Shown piece after piece: positions 1-6,561 of a stretch of DNA of 33,859 nucleotides; positions within the stretch are counted from its first letter, which is position 1; each line of letters begins with the position of its first letter. The translations under genes were made by a program, and so were the position numbers. Under the pieces are notes generated by a model. The model was not told the origin of the DNA. It saw only the letters and a program-made list of their open reading frames with translations, and did not search any database. Source of the DNA: Myxococcales bacterium (lineage in GTDB: Bacteria; Myxococcota; Myxococcia; Myxococcales; JAKAPL01); the NCBI GenBank assembly GCA_021783235.1, contig JAJXUD010000019.1, positions 1 through 33,859 of the forward strand. Direction: 5' to 3'.

Positions 1-215
1 CCGGCGCCGAGCAGGGCGCGCGAGACCATCCGCTCCTCCTCGGCGCGGGTCGGCCGGTCGGGCCGGCCGGCGAGCGCCCGCTGGAGGACGACGATTCCGT
101 CGTAGGCGCTCCGGCAGCGGGCGCAGCCGCGCAGGTGGGCGCGCAGCCGGGCGGCGCGCGCCGGGGGGAGGTCGCCCGAAACCAGCCGGTCCAGGCTCCG
201 TGGGCTAAGGTGCAA
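1..215 (-). CDS. Anti-sigma factor with ZAS zinc finger (partial, runs off left edge)
   Basis: Reading the minus strand from a TTG at 215 gives an open frame to the window edge (about 71 residues). It contains the zinc-binding anti-sigma signature H27-x3-C31-x2-C34 within HLRGCARC, the hallmark of the zf-HC2/ZAS family that binds and inhibits ECF sigma factors. The start is supported by GGGAGG five bases upstream. It overlaps the last 11 bases of the upstream sigma gene, so the two are translationally coupled and are probably a cognate pair. Any transmembrane or sensor domain lies outside the window, so the signal it senses cannot be told. Confidence 0.8.
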   Translation of the reverse strand, partial: MHLSPRSLDRLVSGDLPPARAARLRAHLRGCARCRSAYDGIVVLQRALAGRPDRPTRAEEERMVSRALLGA

Positions 216-852
216 GGTCGCCTCCCGCGCGCAGGTATCGCCCGAGGGCCGAGAGCAGCGTGGGCTCGGTTCGCGCCCGCGCCGCGAGCACCTTCTTCAA
301 GTACTTGCAGCGGAGCCGGGAGATGGAGAGCCGCTCGGCGACCTCCTCGTAAGGGAGCCCCTCGACGAAGTGGAGGCGGAAGAAGCCGCGCCAGTCGCCC
401 TCGAGCTTCGCCTCGAAGGCGGCGACGGCGCGCGAGAGCTCCTCGGCCTCGGCGGCGGCGAGCTGATCGGGCCCGGCCGCCGGCGCCCCCTGGGCGAGCT
501 CGTCGAGCGGCTCGGCGGGCCGCTCGCGCCCCGCGCTGCGCAACAGGTCGACGCAGCGGCGCCGCGCGAGCACCGCGAGCCAGCCGCGGGCCTCCTCCGC
601 GCGGGAGGGGTCGAGGTATTCGCGCTGCCGGAAACACTGCATCCAGACCTCCTGCGCTGCCTCTTCCCGCTCGAAAGCCCCGCGAAAATACTTGGCGACG
701 ATCGATCGCACGAGCGGAGCGAACCCCCGGACGAACGCCTCGAACGCCTCTGGATCGCCATCTCTGAAGCGCTCGAGGGTGGCGGCCGGGAGCGTCACGT
801 CTGAAGAACGAGTACGGAGCGGTTCGTTCGGCGGGAGAATCGAGCGGCTCAC
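205..852 (-). CDS. ECF-type RNA polymerase sigma factor
   Basis: A 215-residue protein of the sigma-70 ECF class. Region 2 is clear: FRDGDPEAFEAFVRGF, then EEAAQEVWMQCF, then ARGWLAVLARRRCVDLLR. Region 4 follows a short linker: FFRLHFVEGLPYEEVAERL, then SISRLRCKYLKK. The recognition helix lacks the usual VKSRL pattern, so promoter preference may be unusual. The GTG at 852 was chosen because GGAGAGG lies seven bases upstream; a GTG at 798 is possible and would give 197 residues but has no ribosome site. The next gene is an overlapping ZAS anti-sigma factor, the standard regulatory arrangement. Confidence 0.85.
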   Translation of the reverse strand: MSRSILPPNEPLRTRSSDVTLPAATLERFRDGDPEAFEAFVRGFAPLVRSIVAKYFRGAFEREEAAQEVWMQCFRQREYLDPSRAEEARGWLAVLARRRCVDLLRSAGRERPAEPLDELAQGAPAAGPDQLAAAEAEELSRAVAAFEAKLEGDWRGFFRLHFVEGLPYEEVAERLSISRLRCKYLKKVLAARARTEPTLLSALGRYLRAGGDLAP

Positions 853-940
853 GCGGCTGCCTCTCCGAGGGACGGTCCAGTGATCCCAGCGGCTTGCACC
901 AGCTTTTCTCCCGCTCGACGGCTCGCTCCGTACCACTCTT

Positions 941-957
941 TCGAAGGGCCCTTTCGA
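941..957. promoter_or_regulatory. Palindrome between the sigma gene and the small acidic gene
   Basis: AAGGGCCCTT (944-953) is a perfect 10-base palindrome flanked by TCGA on both sides, giving a near-perfect 17-base dyad. It sits in the divergent intergenic region between the sigma factor start (852) and the small gene start (975), where an operator would be expected. No protein is known to bind it; the assignment is positional only. Confidence 0.3.
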
Positions 958-974
958 CCCCCTGGAGGCGCGTG

Positions 975-1202
975 ATGAGCGAAGCCGAGATCGAGGACAT
1001 CTTCGAGCGCATCTTGAAGGCCCCCTCGGGACCACCGCTCGTGATCGAGCTCGGCGACGGCCGCCCAGAGCCCGCCCAGGCGAAGCGGCCGCTGCCGCCC
1101 GCCCTCCCGGAGGGCGACGAGCCGCTCGAGGAGATCGAGGGCGCCCCTTCGGGTGACGAGCACGAGGAGTCCCAGCCCTACCGGCCGCCGTCCCCGAGGT
1201 AG
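975..1202 (+). CDS. Small acidic hypothetical protein
   Basis: A 75-residue protein starting MSEAEIEDIFERILKAP, with a Pro/Glu-rich second half (EGDEPLEEIEG, then YRPPSPR at the end). The ATG has GGAGG seven bases upstream, which is why it was preferred over an upstream in-frame ATG at 894. No signal peptide, membrane segment or Cys motif is visible, and the family was not recognised. It is divergent from the ECF sigma gene and could be under its control, but that is inference. Its last 25 bases overlap the end of the convergent membrane-protein gene. Confidence 0.55.
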   Translation: MSEAEIEDIFERILKAPSGPPLVIELGDGRPEPAQAKRPLPPALPEGDEPLEEIEGAPSGDEHEESQPYRPPSPR

Positions 1203-1798
1203 CGGGCCGTCAGGGCGCCGTCGGAGGGGGGGGCGAGGAGCGCGAGGTCGAGGGCCGCGGTGGCGACGCTCGCGTGGAGGTAGAGGGCCGGGAGCCAGAG
1301 GGGCACCGCGAGGCCCCGGATCTCGCCGGGGGCGAGGTAGTGGAAGGCTCCGAGCCGGCAGAGCGCCGCCTCGACGAGCGGGCCGACGAGGGCGGCGCCC
1401 ACCCCGTGGAGGGCGAGCCGCGGCGAGCGGCGCACCTCGAGGAGCCAGGCGGCGAAGAGGACGTCGAAGGCGATCGTCGGCCGATCTCGCAGCGCGACCG
1501 TGGCGGCGTAAGCGGCCGCGAAGCCGAGGAGGGCGAGGCCGAAGCGGCCGCCGCTCGTCCGCTCGCCGGCCGCGCGGAAGAGCAGCCGGTGGTTCCAGAC
1601 GAGCGCGACGGCCGCGGCGCCGAAGAGCAGCGGCACCCAGGCGGCCTCGCCGAAGAACGCGGGGTGCGGGTAGGCGAGCACGCCGCCCCGGACGTGGAGG
1701 TTGTCGAGGGCGGTGCCCACGAGCGCCCCGAGCGCGAAGACGGAGAGGACCGGGACGGGGAGCCCGCCGTCCGCCTCGCGGCCGGGGAGGCGACTCAC
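1178..1798 (-). CDS. Polytopic membrane protein, INSIG-like
   Basis: A 206-residue hydrophobic protein with about five to six membrane segments. An early segment ends in LDNLHV, followed by GVLAYPHP and the motif AAWVPLLFG. A late segment has GAFHYLAPGE followed by PLWLPALYLH. The order of an xWWVP..FG block near the first helices and a G.Y.Y..P/WLP block near the end resembles the INSIG fold known from animals and a few bacteria, but this is pattern resemblance by eye. The start is GTG at 1798, overlapping the stop of the upstream lipoprotein gene by four bases (GTGA), so the two are probably coupled. If not INSIG-like, it is an uncharacterised integral membrane protein. Confidence 0.75.
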   Translation of the reverse strand: MSRLPGREADGGLPVPVLSVFALGALVGTALDNLHVRGGVLAYPHPAFFGEAAWVPLLFGAAAVALVWNHRLLFRAAGERTSGGRFGLALLGFAAAYAATVALRDRPTIAFDVLFAAWLLEVRRSPRLALHGVGAALVGPLVEAALCRLGAFHYLAPGEIRGLAVPLWLPALYLHASVATAALDLALLAPPSDGALTARYLGDGGR

Positions 1799-3042
1799 GG
1801 GCTCGGCAGCGCGGGGATGAGGGTCACGAGCGGGTTGAAATCCTTCGCCGCCACGGTCCCGCTGGAATCCACCGGGGCGTTCGCGAAGCCGTCGAGGTCG
1901 ATGCGCGCGACCCAGGTCCCGTCCGTGTATTCGAGGAAGCCGACGGGGTTGCCCGAGAGCAGGCTCACGCTGACCGCGAGGCCGTGGGGATCGCCCGCGT
2001 TCACCCAGCCGCTGTTGTCCGGCAGGTTCGGCATCTGCGCGGACTTGACGGCCGGCAGCGTGAGGGCGCCGCTCGGGGTCGTGGACGGCAGGTCGAGCAC
2101 GGCGACGGCGCTCGCCGCCTCGGACTCGAGGAAGGCGTGGTGTCCAACTGGATCGATGGCGACGCCCGTTAGCGCCGACAGGTTGGGCGACTGCTCGTAG
2201 GTCGCGGTCACGGAGCTTCCGCTCGGGTTCAGGCTCTCGAAGTTGGCGCCGTAGATGTTGCCCCCCTCGTCCGGGACCACCACCACGCCGGTGGTCGTGT
2301 CGACGTCCGCCGAGTCGGGCTCGGCGAACGGCACGCCGCCGTCGGCGTCGGTCACGAGGTAGCTCTTGCCGCCGTTCATGTCGACGATCTGTAGGCCCTC
2401 CGCGGGGAAGCTGTTGGAACAGTTCGGGCAGTCGTAGAACGGCGCGAGTACCCAGCCCTTGTCCGGCCAGAAGCCGAAGTTCTCGGCTGGCGCGGCGGGG
2501 ACGACGGCGCCGAACTCGTGGGTGGTGAGGTCGAGCGGCAAGAAGCCCTGGGTCACCGCGAGGATGGCGCGGTGCTTCACCGGGTCCACGACGACCCCGT
2601 TGACGAGGCCGCCGCCGCCGCTGAAGCTCGCCTGCGGCTGGGCACCCTGAACGGAGGCGGGTAGCTGCACGGTGCTGGTGACCGCGTCCGTCGTCGGGTC
2701 GATGAGATCGACGTAGACGCTCTGGTAGCCCACGGCCACGACGACCCCGTCGCCCGCGGCGGTGGCGGTCGCGAAGCTCTGATCGGCGTGGTTCGTGAGG
2801 GCGATCGTGCCGAGGAGCGGCTTGCCGGTCTGGCCGTCCCAGGCGGCGTCGAGCACGGCGATGGTCGGCTGGCCGTTCGCGTTGGCGCTCTGCTGCGGCA
2901 CGTAGAGCTTCTGCTCTTCCTTGCCGTTCACCGTGACCGTGATGATGCCGAGGGAGCCCGAGCTCGTCGGCGTGGCGGGCGGGGTGGCCGGCTTGCAGCA
3001 GGCAGAGAGCGCGAGGGCGCAGGCGAGGGCGGTGCGGTGCAT
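1795..3042 (-). CDS. Secreted lipoprotein, probable beta-propeller-like repeats
   Basis: A 415-residue protein with a lipoprotein signal (MHRTALACALALSACC, lipobox LSAC). The mature part repeats short strands such as TIAVLDAAWDG, VVVAVGYQSVYVDLIDP, VDTTTGVVVVPDEGG and LTGVAIDPVG, the pattern of YVTN/SMP-30-type beta-propellers in which each blade begins with a value-reporting strand. The pair of close cysteines in YDCPNCSN may form a disulfide. The start ATG has GGGAGG five bases upstream. It leads a two-gene unit with the membrane protein that follows. It probably sits on the periplasmic side of the envelope; no catalytic motif was seen. Confidence 0.8.
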   Translation of the reverse strand: MHRTALACALALSACCKPATPPATPTSSGSLGIITVTVNGKEEQKLYVPQQSANANGQPTIAVLDAAWDGQTGKPLLGTIALTNHADQSFATATAAGDGVVVAVGYQSVYVDLIDPTTDAVTSTVQLPASVQGAQPQASFSGGGGLVNGVVVDPVKHRAILAVTQGFLPLDLTTHEFGAVVPAAPAENFGFWPDKGWVLAPFYDCPNCSNSFPAEGLQIVDMNGGKSYLVTDADGGVPFAEPDSADVDTTTGVVVVPDEGGNIYGANFESLNPSGSSVTATYEQSPNLSALTGVAIDPVGHHAFLESEAASAVAVLDLPSTTPSGALTLPAVKSAQMPNLPDNSGWVNAGDPHGLAVSVSLLSGNPVGFLEYTDGTWVARIDLDGFANAPVDSSGTVAAKDFNPLVTLIPALPSP

Positions 3043-3119
3043 GGATTCCTCCCGAGAATCGAGGGTGTAAGATGCGCGGCGCCCCCGCGGAGGTCAAGCG
3101 ACCAGGCGCGGGATCCGCA

Positions 3120-3923
3120 ATGGAGACGCTGGGACTCATCGCCGGCAACGGCCGACTTCCTTTCGCGCTGGCGCGCGCCGCGCGGGCGGCCGGCTTTCGC
3201 GTGGTGGCGGTGGGCCACGTGGGCGAGACCGATCCCGCGCTCGAGGGAGAGGTCGACCGGCTGGGCTGGGTCCGCCTGGGGCAGCTCCGCCGCATCGCCG
3301 CCGAGCTGCGGGGCGAGGGGGTGGGCAAGGCGCTCCTCGCCGGCGGGCTGCGCAAGGCGAGCTGGTTCTCGGGGGCCCGCCCCGACCTCGCCGCGCTCGG
3401 GCTCCTCGCGAAGCTGCGCGCCCGGGGTGACGACGGCCTGCTGCGCGCCATCGCCGACTGGTTCTCGGAGCAAGGGGTCGAGATCGTCCCGCCCCACGGG
3501 TTCGTGCCGGGCTGCTTCGCGGCCGAGGGGGCGCTCGCCGGCCCCCCCGCGGACGACGAGGCGCTCGCCGACGCGCGCGAGGGGATCCGGATCGCGCGGC
3601 TCCTCGGCGCGGCGGACGTGGGCCAGACGGTGGTGCTGCGCGAGGGGGCGGTGGTGGCCGTCGAGGCGATGGAAGGCACCGACGCCTGCATCCGGAGGGC
3701 CGGCGAGCTCGTCCCGGGGGCGGTGGTCGTCAAGTGCGCGAAGCCCGGCCAGGACCTCCGCTTCGATCTGCCGGCGGTGGGGCCGGGCACCGTCGCGGCG
3801 CTCGCGGCGGCGAAGGCCCGCCTGCTCGCGCTGGAGGCCGGGGCGACCTTGATCCTCGACCGCGAGGAGCTCGTCCGCGACGCCGGGCGGGCGCGGATCT
3901 CGATCGTGGGGATCGCCGGGTGA
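3120..3923 (+). CDS. lpxI: UDP-2,3-diacylglucosamine pyrophosphatase LpxI
   Basis: LpxI hydrolyses UDP-2,3-diacylglucosamine to lipid X and UMP, the fourth step of lipid A synthesis, in organisms that lack LpxH. The 267-residue product begins METLGLIAGNGRLPFALA, the conserved LpxI/DUF1009 opening. It carries the C-terminal motifs ADVGQTVVLREGAVVAVEA, EGTDACIRRAG and KCAKPGQDLRFDLPAVG, with family-typical length. The ATG at 3120 fits the conserved N-terminus; an ATG at 3072 would add 16 non-conserved residues. It is the first gene of the envelope operon and overlaps lpxB by four bases. The 77-base gap to the divergent lipoprotein must hold the operon promoter; a possible -10 box TAAGAT lies at 3068-3073, but no convincing -35 was seen. 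Confidence 0.95.
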   Translation: METLGLIAGNGRLPFALARAARAAGFRVVAVGHVGETDPALEGEVDRLGWVRLGQLRRIAAELRGEGVGKALLAGGLRKASWFSGARPDLAALGLLAKLRARGDDGLLRAIADWFSEQGVEIVPPHGFVPGCFAAEGALAGPPADDEALADAREGIRIARLLGAADVGQTVVLREGAVVAVEAMEGTDACIRRAGELVPGAVVVKCAKPGQDLRFDLPAVGPGTVAALAAAKARLLALEAGATLILDREELVRDAGRARISIVGIAG

Positions 3924-5125
3924 GCGCGGCCGTCCTCGCGGAGGCCGAGGGGCGCGGCGCCGCGTCGGAGGCGGGGCCGCTCTTTCTCGTCGTCGCGGGC
4001 GAGGCCTCGGGCGACCTGCACGCGGCCGCCGCGGTGCGGGCGCTGCGCGAACGCTGCCCCACGGCGCGCTTCACGGGCATGGGGGGAGAGAAGCTGCGCG
4101 ATGCCGGGGTCGAGACGATCTACGACGCCGCCGAGGTGTCGGTGATGGGCATCAGCGAGGTCCTCGGCCGGCTGCCCCGTATCCTCGGGGCGCTGCGCGG
4201 CCTCGCGCGGCTCGCCGAGGAGCGGCGTCCCGCCGCGGCGCTGCTCGTCGATCTGCCCGACTTCAACCTGCGGCTCGCGAAGCGGCTCAAGCGGCTCGGC
4301 GTCCCGGTGATCTACTACGTGAGCCCGATGGTCTGGGCCTGGCGGCCGCGCCGAACCCGGGCCATCGCCCGCTCGGTGGATCGGCTCCTCTGCATCTACC
4401 CGTTCGAGGAGCCGTTCCTGCGCGAGCGCGGCGTCGAGGCGACCTACGTCGGCAACCCGCTCCTGGACGAGCCGCCGCCGGCGCGAGAGGGCGAGGGGGC
4501 GCGCCGCGCGATCGGCCTCGACCCCGGCGCGCGCACGCTGGCGCTCCTCCCCGGCAGCCGCGAGAGCGAGGTCGAGCGGCTCTTCCCCTCGATGCTGGCG
4601 GCGGCCGAGCGGCTGCAGCGGAGCGACGGGCCGCTCCAGCTCGTCGTGCCGGTGGCGCCCACGGTCGACGCCTCCCGGCTCGAGCGGCTCGCCTCGGCGC
4701 GCGGCTTGAACGTCCGCTTCCTGCGTGGCCGGACGGCGGACCTGCTCGCCGCCGCCGACGCGGCCATCGTCGCGAGCGGCACCGCGACGCTCGAGACCCT
4801 GCTCGCCGGCCGGCCGATGGTGGTGGTCTACCGGGTCTCGTGGCTCACCTGGCTCGTGGGGCGGCTGCTCGTCCGGGTGTCGCACGTCGCCATCGTGAAC
4901 CTCCTCGCGGGGCGGCGCCTCGTGCCCGAGCTGCTCCAGCGCCAGATGACCCCCGCCGCGGTGGCCGAGGCGCTCCGCTCGGTCTGGCTCGACGCCGGCC
5001 GGCGCGCCGAGCTGCTCGCGGGCTACCGCGAGGTCCGCGATCGGCTCGGCGGCGCCGGGGCCTCGGGTCGGGTCGCCGCCGCGCTGCTCGAGGCGGCCCG
5101 TGACCCCGCGGCTGTCCCGAAGTAG
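3920..5125 (+). CDS. lpxB: Lipid-A-disaccharide synthase LpxB
   Basis: LpxB (GT19) joins lipid X and UDP-diacylglucosamine into the lipid A disaccharide at the cytoplasmic face of the inner membrane. The 401-residue product has VAGEASGDLHA at the start, then VMGISEVLGRLPRI, DLPDFNLRLAKRLK, YYVSPMVWAWRPRR, YVGNPLLDE, LALLPGSRESEV and the nucleotide-binding ASGTATLETLLAGRPMVVVY, all in family order. The GTG at 3920 overlaps the lpxI stop (GTGA) and is the first plausible start. Consecutive action of LpxI and LpxB explains the coupling. Confidence 0.97.
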   Translation: MSAAVLAEAEGRGAASEAGPLFLVVAGEASGDLHAAAAVRALRERCPTARFTGMGGEKLRDAGVETIYDAAEVSVMGISEVLGRLPRILGALRGLARLAEERRPAAALLVDLPDFNLRLAKRLKRLGVPVIYYVSPMVWAWRPRRTRAIARSVDRLLCIYPFEEPFLRERGVEATYVGNPLLDEPPPAREGEGARRAIGLDPGARTLALLPGSRESEVERLFPSMLAAAERLQRSDGPLQLVVPVAPTVDASRLERLASARGLNVRFLRGRTADLLAAADAAIVASGTATLETLLAGRPMVVVYRVSWLTWLVGRLLVRVSHVAIVNLLAGRRLVPELLQRQMTPAAVAEALRSVWLDAGRRAELLAGYREVRDRLGGAGASGRVAAALLEAARDPAAVPK

Positions 5126-5137
5126 ACTTGCGGCGCC

Positions 5138-5908
5138 TTGAGCCCCCCGATTCGAGAGCCGGCGCGCGACGCCCTGGTGATCCTGCCGACCTACAACGAG
5201 GCGGAGAACCTCGAGCCCATCGCGCGCGCCATCTGGGCGGCGACCCCGCGCTGCGACGTGCTGGTCGTGGACGACGGCTCGCCGGACGGAACGGGGGCCA
5301 TCGCCGATCGGCTCGCGCTGGAGAGCCCCCGGCTGACGGTCCTCCACCGCGAGCGCAAGGAGGGGCTCGGGCGCGCCTACCTCGCGGGCTTCGCGCTGGC
5401 GCTCGAGCGGGGCTACCCCTTCGTCTTCGAGATGGACGCTGACTTCTCGCACGACCCGGCCTACCTGCCGAAGCTGCTCGACGCCGCCGAGGGCGCCGAC
5501 CTCGCCATCGGCAGCCGCTGGGTCGAGGGCGGCGGCACCCGCCACTGGGGAGTCGGGCGCCAGGTCGTCTCGCGGGGTGGCAGCCTCTACGCGCGGACCA
5601 TCCTCGGCGCCCCGGTGCGCGACCTGACGGGCGGCTTCAAGTGCTTCCGGCGGGAGACGCTCCTCGCGCTCGATCTCGGCTCGGTGCAGAGCAACGGCTA
5701 CTGCTTCCAGATCGAGCTGACGTACCGCGCGCTCGCGCTCGGGCTGCGCGTGCGCGAGGTGCCGATCGTCTTCGAGGACCGCCGCGTCGGGCAGAGCAAG
5801 ATGTCGCGGCAGATCTTCCTCGAGGCGGTCGGCATGGTCTGGAAGCTGCGGCTCGGCCGTCGGGCCTTCCTCGAGCGGGCGAGGAGCGCCCGCCCCGCGG
5901 CCACGTGA
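5138..5908 (+). CDS. Polyprenol-phosphate mannosyltransferase-like GT2 (DPM synthase family)
   Basis: A 256-residue GT2 glycosyltransferase that transfers a sugar from a nucleotide donor to polyprenyl phosphate. It shows LPTYNEAENL, the VVDDGSPDGT nucleotide-binding loop, the EMDADFSHDP metal site, GSRWVEGGGTRHWG, DLTGGFKCFRRE and EVPIVFEDRRVGQSKMS, a diagnostic series for the dolichol-/polyprenol-phosphate mannose synthase family. There is no C-terminal membrane domain, as in short DPM1-type enzymes. The start is a TTG at 5138 without a clear ribosome site, 12 bases after lpxB. Being in the lipid A operon suggests it supplies a lipid-linked sugar for envelope glycans or protein glycosylation; substrate unknown. 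Confidence 0.9.
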   Translation: MSPPIREPARDALVILPTYNEAENLEPIARAIWAATPRCDVLVVDDGSPDGTGAIADRLALESPRLTVLHRERKEGLGRAYLAGFALALERGYPFVFEMDADFSHDPAYLPKLLDAAEGADLAIGSRWVEGGGTRHWGVGRQVVSRGGSLYARTILGAPVRDLTGGFKCFRRETLLALDLGSVQSNGYCFQIELTYRALALGLRVREVPIVFEDRRVGQSKMSRQIFLEAVGMVWKLRLGRRAFLERARSARPAAT

Positions 5909-6561
5909 GCCCCGTGCGCGAGGTCGTGAGCTTTTCGCTCGTGACCTTTACCGGCATCTTCACGGTGGTCGACCCGCTGAGCGCGGTGCCGCTCTTCGTC
6001 GCCATGACCCGGCGCGACGGGCCGGAGGCGAGGCGCGACATGGCGCGGCGCGCCTCGGTGGCGGCCGCGCTGATCCTCTCGGCGTTCGCGCTCGCCGGCG
6101 GCCTTCTGTTCAAGTTCTTCGGCGTCACCTTGCCGGCCTTCAAGATGGCGGGCGGGCTCCTGCTCTTGCTCATGGCGATCGACATGCTGCGCGCCCAGAC
6201 CTCGCGCGTCCGATCGAGCCCCGAGGAGGCGGCCGAGGGGGCCGAGCGCGAGGACGTCGCCATCTTTCCGCTGGCGACGCCGCTGCTCGCGGGGCCGGGA
6301 TCGATCGCGACCACCATGGTCTTCATGGGTCGCTCCACCGCCTGGTGGCAGGCGATCCCGGTGGTCGGCGCGGTGCTGCTCACCTGCTTCCTCGCCTATT
6401 GGCTCCTGCGCGGCGCGACGCTCATCGATCGGCTGCTCGGCAAGACCGGCATGAACGTGCTGAACCGCGTCATGGGGCTCATCCTCGCCGCCATCGCGGT
6501 GCAGTTCATGTTCGACGGGATCGCCGGCGCCTTCCCGGGAATCGCCGGGCACGGCGCGTGA
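5905..6561 (+). CDS. MarC-family integral membrane protein
   Basis: A 218-residue protein with six hydrophobic segments and the MarC signatures TVVDPLSAVPLFVAMT in the first helix pair and FPLATPLLAGPGSIATTMV in the middle, at the family's usual length (about 200-220). MarC proteins (UPF0056) are inner-membrane proteins of unsettled function; the original antibiotic-resistance link is not upheld. The start GTG at 5905 overlaps the upstream stop by four bases; a GTG at 5914 is also possible. It is coupled to the transporter gene that follows. Confidence 0.93.
   Translation: MSPVREVVSFSLVTFTGIFTVVDPLSAVPLFVAMTRRDGPEARRDMARRASVAAALILSAFALAGGLLFKFFGVTLPAFKMAGGLLLLLMAIDMLRAQTSRVRSSPEEAAEGAEREDVAIFPLATPLLAGPGSIATTMVFMGRSTAWWQAIPVVGAVLLTCFLAYWLLRGATLIDRLLGKTGMNVLNRVMGLILAAIAVQFMFDGIAGAFPGIAGHGA

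Noticed and set aside
1178-5545. A 1455-codon open frame on the minus strand across lpxI and lpxB
   Set aside because: Only its last 206 codons (from 1798) encode the membrane protein; the rest is the antisense of lpxI, lpxB and the lipoprotein, with Arg/Ala/Gly-rich low-complexity translation produced by high GC.
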